DNA of 64,000 nucleotides from Atrichornis clamosus (taxonomy: Eukaryota; Chordata; Aves; Passeriformes; Menuridae): contig WBMZ01012048.1 in assembly GCA_013400975.1 (NCBI GenBank), positions 1 to 64,000 of the forward strand, given 5' to 3'. The position numbers and the translations under genes were made by a program. Below the pieces are notes generated by a model that saw only the letters and a program-made list of their open reading frames with translations, ran no database searches and had not been told where the DNA came from. Shown here piece after piece: positions 25,481-36,972 of this stretch (positions are counted from its first letter, which is position 1; each line of letters begins with the position of its first letter).

Positions 25481-28400
25481 CTGAGGGAGAACAAGAACAG
25501 AGGGAGGAGGTGAAGGGAAGGGCCGGGTCAAAGAACAGCATTACCATAAGCATTATTTACATGGAAAAAAACCAGGTTGATTTTAAATCCATTCTGGAAA
25601 TACGTAATCATAAAAAAAAAAAATATTACTAAAAACGTTGTCAAAATCTGCTCAAGAGTTTAAATAGAGCCTGGAGGTTAAGGAACTGGTTTGGGAGGTG
25701 ACGTGGACCATGGGTAGATAACTTGGGGGCATTTTAAGAACAGTCTGAGTATATACACAGGTTTCTTAAATTGATGCGTGTTAATATAAAGTAAAAATGC
25801 CATACTCCAGGCCTACACTCCAGGAAGAGGAGTTTTTGGCCATGACATTCACAGAGACCAGGAAAGATATTTCTCTTCCTGTTCTCCTCTAATGTCTCAG
25901 CCTCTTCCAGCTGGTCTGGGACACGGACAAGTGATACGGAATAGGGAACTGTGTGTTCATTGGTGCATCAGCTGTCAAGCAGTGGTGGTGAGTGAACCGG
26001 GGACAGCCACTACTCAGTAGACCACTCCATTATATGAAGAGGAGAGTAACCAGAACAGAAACGAGGTTTTCTGGAGCTCAGGACGATGCCCAGGTTTGCA
26101 AAGAAAACTGCCTGTTTCCCTTTTAAAACTTGAGGCATGCAGATCACTTTATTACTGCAATAAGATTCTCTTGTAATGCAAATTCCTCTTTGATTTGTTT
26201 CAGGTATTTTTGCCTCTGTACCCTGCAAGCTTTTATTTTTTGTAAGATTTCCTGTCATTGATGAACACGTGATTGGAAAGGGAGGGGAATGTGCTTTAGA
26301 AAGCTCACAGGACACTGTTCGTGAAGACTGATGACTTCGCACCTGAAAATGTGAAATATGAGGAACAAATGTGAGCTGTGAAATGACTGCAGACAATTCA
26401 CACAAATCAAGAGGGTATATTTCAGGCAGAAGAATTTACTCAGTTCACTCTGTGGCCATTAAGCTTCCTAGAAAGTTTCACAGGGCTGTGTTGCTCTTTC
26501 CATTGGTAGTGCTGGTACTGAAGAGCAGTATCAAGCATGTGATTAATGTCAGCTGTCAAGTTATTTTGGTCCAGGTGACTCAGGTAGGGTTTGATGCTGT
26601 CACCATTTGTACAGGGTGTGGTAACATTGTCATGAAACAACACAATTATACTTTATGATGTCTTTCACACAAACTGTGACAAAAGGCCTCGTAAAGTCCC
26701 ATTCATGTGTCCTTTTTTTTACTTGATGACTCTACCTTCTCCACTACTGTCTTTCTTCCCATTGTGGCCATGAGTGGGAGTGTATTCCTGTAAAATGCTG
26801 CAGCTGTTCCTTGCAGTGCTTTGGATACAGCTTCCCAAACCACAGTGGGTGGTTTCTCCATCAGTGGCACTTTGACCAGTTCATCATTAGCTGATAACCA
26901 GGAGGAATTCCTTGAGTTCAGGATCTCAAGGAACCAGCTATGTTAGCTCACTGCTCCCACCCAAACAAGGTTACTCCTTAGTAAGACAATTAGGTGTGGT
27001 GACTAGTCCTATCTGCTCAGCAAAACTTGCCCACTGTGAGGTTCCCTTCACCTTGGAGAACTCTCTGGAGCTGTTAACGTGGCTTGCTGAACGTGGGCCA
27101 GGCTTGCTTGTCTGCCTTGAGGTGTCCTAGCAAGCTCCTCATGCTCTAGAGCTTGGTCACTGCGACCTCTCTTGCCACAGTACCTCCCTTAGTGATGATC
27201 TTGGAGAAAGCACAGCCTTCTTAGGACTTGCCCTCTGACTGTAGTGACAGTCATTTGTAAGTTCAGCACTACTGAAGTCCAGGTTCTCAGTACTGTATGT
27301 AGGCTTCCACATGAACCTACCCTGACCTAAGAGTTAAATCCCTTCTTTCCATTGACTGTAAAAGGAATGACAGTTTCAAAATGCTGGATGACAACTGATA
27401 CCGATATCACCACTGTACCTCAAACTGAGAAACTCTTGCTGTTGCCATGACTAAGTGATGTATCTGCAGCAAACTCTTGAGTCAAATCTTCCTGTCCCTT
27501 TGAATACTTCTCATTCTTTTCTCTGATTATCTTGGTTCTTACACAAACTGTAACAAGTGCTCTTGACACCATTGGGTATTGGCATGCATACACCAAACTC
27601 TGACAAATTTGCCTGCTCTGAAATTTGCCTTTACTGAACAGTGGCTAAACCTTCTTCTTTCTTAGATGGATGTATTTTTACATGGCCTCTTTAAGATCTC
27701 ATTCAGCCTTTTTTTCCCCCTTATTATTTTTGGGGACCTTCAAACAAAGCTCTCTACTTGAAAGATTTAAAACCTACTTTCATTACATCCTAAAGGACTA
27801 GAACAGTCCTTTAAAATGCATTTTTTGTTTTCATTCAGAAATGAAAATGAGGAATAAATGTTACTTTACAATGTAAAAAACCCCCCAAAAACCACGACCC
27901 CACACCCAGGACTTTGACCAATACTCTAAGAAATAACTGAAATCCTTATTCTCTTTGCTTTTTCTGCCTGTTCCAGCACTGCAGGAGAGCACTGTTAGTT
28001 CAGGTGCTTTTAGTGCACCTACTTCCTGGGAATGTCAGCACCTCTCCCTGAATACACACGCTATCAAATGCAAACTCACCCAGGGGATATGTGCTCACAG
28101 CTTAGTTTTGATTCTTTGTGAGTTAAAGCACAAGCCTTCCTCTGTATTCATTTGCTTTCCCCTTTCTTCATCTCTCTTTGCCTGTTAAATAAAACACGAG
28201 AGAACAATCCCAAAGGAGCCATGGGTGAACAAATGGCACTGAAATAGAGTCATTTCTGTCTCTGATGCTATGGCGTGGACTTTTCCTCCCATTAGACAGA
28301 GAAGCTGGCAGAGCATCGGGGACTGACAGGATACGGTTTCCATTTGTTAAGTGTGAGACATCTTTCTCCGCTACAGGGTGGGGTCACATTGCTGGAGCAA

Positions 28401-29844
28401 TAGGACAAAATTGCATGCAAATGCCTTTTCTTCAATTCCCCTACCTAAACTGCAGCTGCATTTGGAGTTCCTCAGGCTCTTCTTGAGCTATGAGTCAGTC
28501 TTAGCCTTCCTAGAGCTGCCAGTTTTTTCCACTGACTCACCCCAAAGCTCCCAAACCCCACAATTTTTTAACCCTGCAAGGTTAAGTGTTCAGGACACTG
28601 TCATTTTTAGGACTGCTTCTCAAGAACCAGTCAAGCAAATAGTTTGTGAGTCTTCGTCATGCATCTTTCAGAGGAGAGACCCCAACTAAGCCAAGAAAAA
28701 AAAGGACTGAGACATAACAGTAGAACAACTACTGAGGAAGGGCAGGCTGGTGGGGAAGAAGGTGTGAAGGTCATGTACCTGCTGAACAGCCTGCATGAGT
28801 CAAGAGAAGATCTTGCATTGATGACAGTGAACTGAATTTCCTTTTCATGGGGTGATGGATGAAGAGAAATAACACCAACAGTAAGCATGAATAAGAATCA
28901 CTGTGGAAGCCTTCAGTAGAAAAAAGCCTACAGATAAGCATGATAGATTCTTAGCTGTGTAGAGACTACTTCTCTGACAGTGCAGGAGTACACATACTGG
29001 GGATCAACTCACAGCTCAGCTGCACCCTAGTTCAAGTTAAAGCAAGCTGACACTATCTATTAAAAACTAAACCTTCTCTTGGAGGCAGATTGTTGCCACC
29101 CATATTGCCTCCCTGTGTACTTAAGTGTTCTGAATCCTTCTATCTGGAGGGCAATACGGAGAAGTGAGTCCTTGCCCCTGGTTTGCTTCTTAGCAAAGAA
29201 TCAGGATGGAATGTGGAGTGCCACTTGGAGATATGATAAAGGCCTATGGTATAGTTTCTCAAATATAGGGAGTGAGTTACTCAAGAAGGTAAACCAGATT
29301 AGGTAGAGATCCTTTGCTTCTGACAGAAAGTGCGTTGCCGTGAAAGGACTAGAGGGCGAGTGTACAAGATGTTTCTGCAGGAACACTGGGTTGTTTGGGG
29401 TGAAAAATCAGGGCACTCTCAACTAAATCTGAAATCTTTCAGACCTAAAGTGTTCCTGAGGGATGTAGCTCATCTGACTTCTATTCCTGTCCTCCTCTCT
29501 GAACTGAAGTCCCTACTTGGGAATGCCTCTCCCAGGGTGAGTTGGTGAGGTGAACTGTGAGAGATGTCAGCTGAGGTGAGAACTCAGCCAATAGCCTGTA
29601 GCAGAGGACATGTAAATCACACTGCCTGTGCACACTGGTGATTCTGACTCCTTTAAAATTGAAATTTTCAGCTGAAGTCCCTTTAGTTTGATACCTTAGA
29701 TTTCTCAACAAGGGAAAGATGGCATTTTGGGAAAAAAACAAATGCTTTGGGCTAGAATGTCAACCAAAATCTCTATAGATTGAAAGCAACTAACACAAAA
29801 GAAATTCTGCCTTTCCCAGCTGCTACTACAGAATATAATGAAGA

Positions 29845-29945
29845 CAGTAGTAAGTCAGACCAGGGGTCTGTCTGAGCCAGTACACTGTCTCTGATGGTGA
29901 CAATAGGCGGTCCAATATTTAGAGAAAGCACATGAACCTGGCCAC
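29845..29945 (-). repeat. Old CR1-like 3' end in intron 1
   Basis: TAAGTCAGACCAGGGGTCTG, TCTGAGCCAGTACACTGTCT, CTGATGGTGACAATAGGCGG and then an AGAGAAAGCACATGAAC tail match, in order, the reversed 3' end of the old reptilian CR1 family (gggtcagaccaaaggtccat...ccagtatcctgtct...gtggccaatagcagatgc). Confidence 0.6.
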
Positions 29946-32900
29946 TGTCTGAGGTGGCATAGAGTCACACCAGGAATACTGGTGGATCAAATCAGGGCCA
30001 AGGCCACTTGGGAAGGAAAGACAAAACTGGAGAGTAACAGACAGAATGTAAAAACTGTTTGATACTGCTTGAGACAGCCACAAACTTCCACCTCTGTTAC
30101 CAGTGTATTCCTCAGTGCAAAGACAACCCACAAATAGCAATGCTACTGGTAAGGGAAACCTCAGTGTGGGATAAAACCTTCTGCAGAATTTGTAGATCTG
30201 CCTTTTGACTGAGCTCAGGCCATCACTGCATCTTAGCCCTGCTACAACTGCATGCCTTGTCCTTGTGTGCGATATGAGCATCAGTCCTCATTGTACCCAG
30301 AGTCATTTGGCAGGATGCAAAGACGTGAAGATCTCTCTGATATTTCGGTGGCATGATGACTTTGTCACATTGTTAGTAGAAAGCTCATTACAGCTTTAAA
30401 CAACATTGGGGAAGAATCTTTTTGCTTTCACTCTTTACTCTGTCTCTTGCTTCAGATCCAGATGAATCTGGAGTCCTTGTTGACTCTAGGCTTTTACAAA
30501 CCACTGTATGTCAGCACTGCTGTTGACAACCTGGTTTTGACAGACCAGCCTGACTCAATTTACAAGTCAGATGCTTTTTATAGACATGTGGATGAGTAGG
30601 CTGGTGCCTCTGGAAAGAGATTTCCTACGTGTGGGAAAAGGGTTGGGCAGGAGGTGTGCGTGGGCACACGGAACCTTTGGAGCCTCTGGTTTATGGCTGT
30701 GGGATTTCATGTACGTATGGGTAGTGGCTGTGATGACCACATCAGGTTACAGCAAGGCTGTAAAAGTAGCAGAATAATGTCAACCAAAAGAAAAGTGTAG
30801 ACCAGCCTGAGGGGCTACAGCTGAAAATAAACTTAAGTAAATGGAAGATTTTGCATGGTTCTTATGAAGCATTTCCTGGTGGCATGGTCTTCAAGAGGTC
30901 AGGGGAATTGCCTTCCCAAGGGACTGGTGAAGCACCAGCATGTGAAAAATTTCTTGTGGGACCTGACAAATTCCTCAAGAATTCACCCCTAGAGATGAAC
31001 CTCCACTCACTGAGAGATGCAGACGGGAGTCACAAAACATGACACACAAGGGTTTTCCAGCTCTCATTCTCATGATTCATATGAGAATGGGGAAATATCA
31101 GAGCTCCTAGGGTAGACAGTGAGAAATTGGCATTTTCTCCAGAAGAAACCACCCTTGAGCGCTCAGCTATGTGACAACATCAACTGAAACTCCAATGCTC
31201 GCTTGGTAGTCGGAAGGGGAAGAGACAGCTGCCTGGGGCCTGGCAGGCAGCCAGCAGCCGCTGCTGGAGGAAAACACTGTCACTCCTTACACTAGGCACG
31301 CCAAGGAAGGGCTGGGATTGATGGGCAGCTAGTAAGAGGGAAGAAGGGTGGAGGGTCCCTGGATGGGAGGCTCCCTTAGAGTGCTGGAAGGTCCCTAGAT
31401 GGTTAATTAGACATGGGAGTTGCTGGCAGGGGCTCCAACAAGATTCCCAGATACACGAGAAACATTTGTGGGAGGACTGACAGTCTGGGCGTTGACATGT
31501 TGTGTGTAGGGGTGTGTATCTGCAGCTCCATGTGGCTCCCTCTATGAATGGGAGTGTGCATCTGTGGGTTCCCTGGGAACTGTGTGTGTGCCTATGTGTG
31601 TGCTTGTGCGTGGCTTCTTTCTGTCCCACTTTGACACTTTGGCAGTGCCCACATGGGAGAAACCATCTGACAGCTCTGACAGGAAAGTTCTGGTTACAGA
31701 GTGGTATGAGCGAAAGTACACAGATCATTTCTGGTGGAACTTCCTGCTTTTCCTCTTTGCAACAGACCTTAGATAGAGGTAAAGGTCTGTGAAGCCCATA
31801 TCAGCTGTGCTTTTGGCTGCAATCCTATTATTTACATAAACAGTTTTGTCTAGGTACCAGGGAGGGTAACTCTGAAAGAGAAGTTTTATCTTATAGTGTC
31901 TCTCTCTCAAAACTGCAAAACCTCTGAACGTGCCAGGTCAGCCTATGAGACACTGAGGTCAGTGTGACTCAGGCATCTAAAGAGTCTGAGCTTTTGGGTC
32001 AGCCTGCTTCCAGGGTGCCTTTGCTCCTGCAAGCCATCTTGGAAAAGACTGTGCAAGATTAAAAAGCAAAATCATGTGGAAGCTCCTTCTTTCAAGAAAA
32101 GTGCACAAGTGATGGAGGTGGGGGAGCATGTATGTAAAGCAGACACCGGAGGATGCTGTGCAGCCTGGAGCTGGTCAGTGCTCTGCAGGGTGGGATAAAG
32201 GTGGTCATGACGTAAAATACCTCATCTGACTTCCAGAGTGCTCCTTACACCTGTGATCAGTACGGGCTGGCAGAATGATGTAAGCCAGTTCATGTCATGG
32301 CTTTCCATGAGACATCAAGAACTCTCCTGTTGACGGCACACCATGCTGGCTGAGTTGCAGCTGCTGGAGGCCAGCTAGTAGTCAGGTTGGCTCAGCTGCC
32401 TAAGCTGGCACAACCAGTGGCTGTGCCCATCTTAGAACCCAGCTTTCCTTCAGCAGTGGTCTGCATTCCTGGAGCTGGTCTTCAGCAATCCTCTGACCAG
32501 ATTGCTCCCAGCTTTGAGCATTTTGTAGCTCACCCCTCTTGCTCCCATGGCTCTCACTATTCTTCCCAGAGGCTTGCTGGGGCCAATACAGGGGAGATGT
32601 CTCTCTGGAATGAGAAGAATGTGGATGCTGGACCCAGTCGCAGTGGTTGCTTTCACAACTCCCCTTGTTGAGCAGACTCTGCCCTGTGAGGGCAAAAGGA
32701 CAGCAAAGGTCCTCACCCTGGATTTCCTCTAATACAAACATTGCCAGGTGGCCCCACATCACAACATCTAAGCCTTCAGCATGAGTCACTGTTCACCTGT
32801 TGTCAGCCACTCCAATGTTCAGAGTTCAGTGTGCTTCTCTGGAGGACTGGGGATGACCTAGCCCAGATCTGTCCCTGGGCTCTTGTCATGGGTGTCTCCC

Positions 32901-35275
32901 TGTGCTTGTGTTACAGACTGGTTTTCACAGGGTAAAGGGGATAGATCTTAATTATGATCTTGGCAAACTTGTCAATCCCTTGGGCAATGTGGGTTCTGGA
33001 GCTGAGTTGTCCTAACCTGTCCCTCCCTACTATGACAAGGCATGGGGCTATATTTGGTCTTACTAAGAGAGCAGCTTCCATATATTCTCTGCCCTGCTGA
33101 AAACAGTTCAGGAGGAAGAGAGAGCGTGAAGCCGCGAACTTGGCCAGAGTTTCCTTTGTTCATTGTCCAGGTGTTCTAACTAAGGAGGTACTTTCCAAAA
33201 CTCTCCCAGCAGGTTTTGAAGAAATCATACTTCAGATGGCAGCCCCCAGGTGTGCTGCTGCTTTGCTGCTCTCCTGGCAGTATAATGGCAGAAAGCATCT
33301 TAAGAGGCACTCTAGATTTCCCTCTGGGCAGTTTATATGGGGAACTGCTGCTAGATCCTGTGTCATGCTGTGGGATGATTTGGTATGGACTGGCCCTGAC
33401 AGAGGATCAATACAGGCGTAATTGAGATGTGCTTCAGCATGTTTGTTCACTGCAATTGTTACAGCACTGTGGCTATGAGTTAGTTATCAATCCTGGCAAG
33501 CCATGGAGAAGAGCCTCCTTTTCTGTGAATGCTGCTTTCTGTGAACTGCCTCAGCGGAAAAGACCAATGAACTATTAAGCATCCATCTTCAGATGTGAAG
33601 ATCAGAAATCCCCTTCCTCACTCTCCTTTTTAGAGGAGTAAAAGAGCAACTCCAGGCCTCTTACTTCTCCCTGCCTTGAAGGAAGGGCAAATAAACCTTA
33701 TCTTTTAGTTTTCTGTCATTACTTTTTTTGTAGGAAAACGGAAGGAAGGAAAAAAATTAGGAGTGCCATGCCTTGTAGCCTGCCTTATGTTGTGTTGGGT
33801 GACAGTGCTGTCATTCCTATTGAATGGTATGGGCACAGGGGCCTGTTGAGATCGAAGAGGGTCTGTCTAGTAGTGCTGTTTCTCGCCTTGAGCATCTGAG
33901 GGCAAACCCCAGCCAAGCACCAGGTACCTCCTCCTTTGCCATCCACGTATCACTTAGTGAAGAGAGCACTAAGTGAACTGGGGGGTGAGCAAGTGGAAAT
34001 GCCATGGATTGGGTGTCGCAGCAGTCGCCTGGGGTTGATGCGACCTGTGAAGCCCCATGGGAACAGGCAGGGCTATGGAAGCAGGCTGTACCCCACCACC
34101 TGTCCTGCTTTTGCTTGCTCTGAGGAAGCAGAAGCAGGCACAGGCTGAGTGCCATGTGTGAGCCTTGCGGCTGGGAGGGTGATGAATAGAGAGAAGGATT
34201 AGTGCTTGCAGCAAATCTCCCGTCTCGTTATAAACAAGGCCCTGAGGTGGGTCTTTTACCAAAAACATGCTGGCTATTATCAGCAAATCTCCCAGAACTG
34301 TTTCAAAACACAACCTCTGCTCCACCCCAGACCACCAAACAGTAATTCCTGCGTGCAGTCGCATTGCTCCCACACTGCAAAATTGAAAGACCACCAGCTA
34401 GGCCAGAAGGGCCGGTTTTCCAAGCCCAGGGCTCTCTGTCCTCAGGAAGGTCACACTGGGGGAGCACTAACAACCCTGCAGCTGAGGCACCCACTCCAAA
34501 ACCTGGTGCTACTCCACAAGATCCCAAGTCGTGCCTCCACATTAATTTGTCCTGGGGTGTGGCTCGACTCCATAGCTGTCAGACATCTCCCTCGGGAAGG
34601 CATGTGCCCAGCGGAGATGCCCCGCTCTCACACAAGGGTAGTCGGGATGAATGGCTCAGACCCTGTGTCACATGTTTGGATGGTTAGTCATAGCTGCGGG
34701 AGCTTCCACAGAAGCCTACTGACAGGAATTCCTTAGGTGGGTGTGCTTCCAGGCACTTCAGTGTTAGTAAGGAACCTGAATTTTGATCCTTTTCCAATGC
34801 TAATCCCCAAGGGAGCAAATAGAAATAAATTGCCTTTAAGCCCTCATTGTCTCCGTGATCACAGTCCCCAGATGGACTGGGTGGAGGCATTCAGCTGGTT
34901 TAAACCCGTTATCATAGGAACCATAGCTAATGGGCTCCAAGTTTTCACACTCTTCATGCCCAGCGCCCTGGAGTGTTTGCTCAGAAAAGAATCCCACTAC
35001 ATCCACAAATGTCAAGTGGGCAGTTCCTGGGCAAATCTGCTCTTAGAGGTGCCTTGAGGAATTCAAAGCTTCTGAGTGAAAGCTGTTCTATGGCCATAGC
35101 ACTTTCTTTTCCAAATGATTTAATTCTTAATTGTATTAAATGACAACTTCAAAAAATGCTTTCTTCCCATTCTGGTTTCTGACTGCCCTGGAAACCCACT
35201 GCCTCAGTCAGCTTCCCCACCACTCAAATACATCTATTTCTCACTCAGGAGGCACCACTGAATGACTGACCCACA

Positions 35276-35455
35276 AGTCATAGGGCCAGAGGGGACTTCA
35301 GAATTCACAAAATCCATCCTTCTGCCACAAAAGGTCAGTTTAGCTTCTTGTTCATTCATATAGTAATTATCCACAGGCCCAGCCTGAGCCGCACCCATTC
35401 CTGGCCGTATTGGGCTAAATACTCTTTCAGTCTCTTTTAAACTCTTGAAACGGTG
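35276..35455 (-). repeat. Old CR1-like 3' end in intron 1
   Basis: GTCATAGGGCCAGAGGGGAC, TTCAGAATTCACAAAATCCA, then further on CTTTCAGTCTCTTTTAAACT, resembles the reversed CR1 3' end (catagggccagaagggacct...atctagtccgacc...ccagtcttgatttaaaga). Strongly diverged. Confidence 0.5.
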
Positions 35456-36450
35456 CAGGGGCGGGCTGAGTTCCTGCAACAGGAACCAGAGTGTGGTGCC
35501 AACAAACAGGCTTTGCTGCGCTGCCTTTCTCAGACCTCAAAAATAGTTCAGATTTGACCACAGGATGCAAACCGTAACAGACAGATGAAATGAGAGAACT
35601 GGTGAAGAAGAGGAGGGAAATAAAGAGGGGGTGGTTGTGTGGAAAAAGGGAGGTTAAGAGGGAAAATTGCCAGTCTCTGCAATCCTACACTTCCCATCAG
35701 TGCCTCTACCTCCTCGACACACCCTACCATGCAGCCCGTGGTGCTCTTAGCAATTCCACCAGCTCCCCAACTTCTCCTCGCAGTGCTCCCCACTCCAGGG
35801 TCTGTGCTGCCAAGGAAGGTGTAGCACGCATTTCTACCTATCATGTGGCTTTGCTTAAGAACTGGGGCTCAGCTTCAGCCTCAGGAGCTGGGACCCCCAC
35901 AGAAAAAGAGAGATTGTCTCCATTGTACCCCAAAGTCTGCACCTTTGGGGCCTCTAAGTCTTCACTTGGGAATGATTCCTATTGTTTTAAATTAGAGCTT
36001 GGCAAACTAATGACAAAGAGGAGAGAGACAAGCAGAAATATTCGAGCTCCAGAAAAACTGAGCAGGCAGCCTTAATTCCAAACAGGCATTTTTCCACATT
36101 TGTAAAGAATGCTACTCCAAAAGCACACAACAGCTACTGAGCCTGGACTGGCCCAGGTTGGGCACCCTGTGCCTGCACCCTGGCTGCACATGTCCTGGAG
36201 GTGAATATAACATTGCTGCTGCCAGCGCTCCAGGATTGCAACCAGGGTGCCTTGCAATGGCCCTTTGCCCTGTAAGGCACCTGGATTTCAAAGCAAGAGA
36301 TGAAAATTAAGGTGCATCCCATAGCCAGCTCGAGTGCCAAGAGGAAGAGAAGTGAAGCAGCAGAGTAGACAGGCATACTGGTGCTGCTAGGAGAAGGGAG
36401 CAGCCACTGAGGGAGAAAAGTTGGTGAGGATTTTCGAGAGCAGCTCTTAC

Positions 36451-36580
36451 CTTGTGGGCTGGGGCCGGTGCTAGCACCTGTGGAAGAAGGAGCGTGCTGC
36501 GCTGCAGCCCCGATGTCCTGGAGTGCGGAGCTGGAGTGAAGGGGAGTGACCTGGTGGTGGTTTAAGTTTCCTCCGGTGGT
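36451..36580 (-). other. EMP1: Candidate EMP1 non-coding exon 1
   Basis: On the minus strand CCCACAAG is followed by GTAAGAG, a consensus donor, at 36451/36450. The sequence upstream of it to about 36600 is moderately GC- and CpG-containing and has no ATG, as expected for a leader exon. Spliced to the acceptor at 25480 it would give a roughly 11-kb first intron, comparable to the long first intron known in mammalian EMP1. The 5' limit is a guess based on a TATA-like TTTAAA at 36614-36609. An internal TTCTTCCACAG acceptor-like site near 36475 means the exon could be shorter or internal. RNA evidence is lacking. Confidence 0.5.
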
Positions 36581-36972
36581 GTGGGAGGGTGGTGTCTTTC
36601 CACTCTGTTTTAAAGGAGTTACTATGAATCAGACTGCCTTTAAAGAGAAGGAAAAAAAAAAAAAATTAATGAGCTACGCCCTGCTTTGTTGGCAGGGAGT
36701 CAAGAGTCTCTGGGAGGAAACCAGCGATTCAAAGAAATCTGTGCAGGGCTGCTTCTGACTCAGTGTGCAGTACTGAGACCGCAGCCTGGAAAAACGACTG
36801 ACGCTGATCCAGCTGAGTAAGAGAGGCCCACAACAGCATCTGTTTATAAAACTGAACTTCTGGTTGTCATAAAAAGAATGTATAGTTACAAATGTGGCAA
36901 CAGGACTTCAACAATACAATCACTCAAACAAACAGTGGGTTGGCAGGGGGGATCCCGAGGCTGGATGAGTCA
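36581..36972 (-). promoter_or_regulatory. Candidate EMP1 promoter region
   Basis: Upstream of the candidate first exon the minus strand shows a TATA-like TTTAAA (36614-36609) and AP-1 consensus sites TGACTCA/TGAGTCA at 36756-36762 and 36966-36972. CACCC-type KLF motifs lie near 36575-36595, around the guessed start site. The layout fits an inducible, TATA-like epithelial promoter more than a housekeeping CpG promoter. The function is inferred from motifs only. Confidence 0.35.

Larger units (their letters stand above)
25481..36450 (-). other. Presumed EMP1 intron 1
   Basis: About 11 kb of non-coding sequence between the candidate exon 1 donor and the exon 2 acceptor. It holds seven AP-1 consensus sites (26576, 27478, 28491, 28533, 28796, 30551, 31965), two old CR1-like ends (29845-29945 and 35276-35455), an imperfect GT-rich stretch (31490-31615) and an inverted repeat at 31065-31089. 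I recognise no coding exon in it. Confidence 0.5.

Noticed and set aside
31180..31728. 182-codon minus-strand open frame
   Set aside because: Rich in H, C, S and P from translating GT-rich repeats (THRHTHSS stretch); no family features.
34208..34292. CAGCAAATCTCCC repeated twice about 70 bp apart
   Set aside because: Only 13 bp with unrelated flanks; expected by chance at this scale more readily than the 23-bp pair.
34206..34736. 176-codon plus-strand open frame
   Set aside because: No motif and no supporting splice structure; competing frames cover the same bases.
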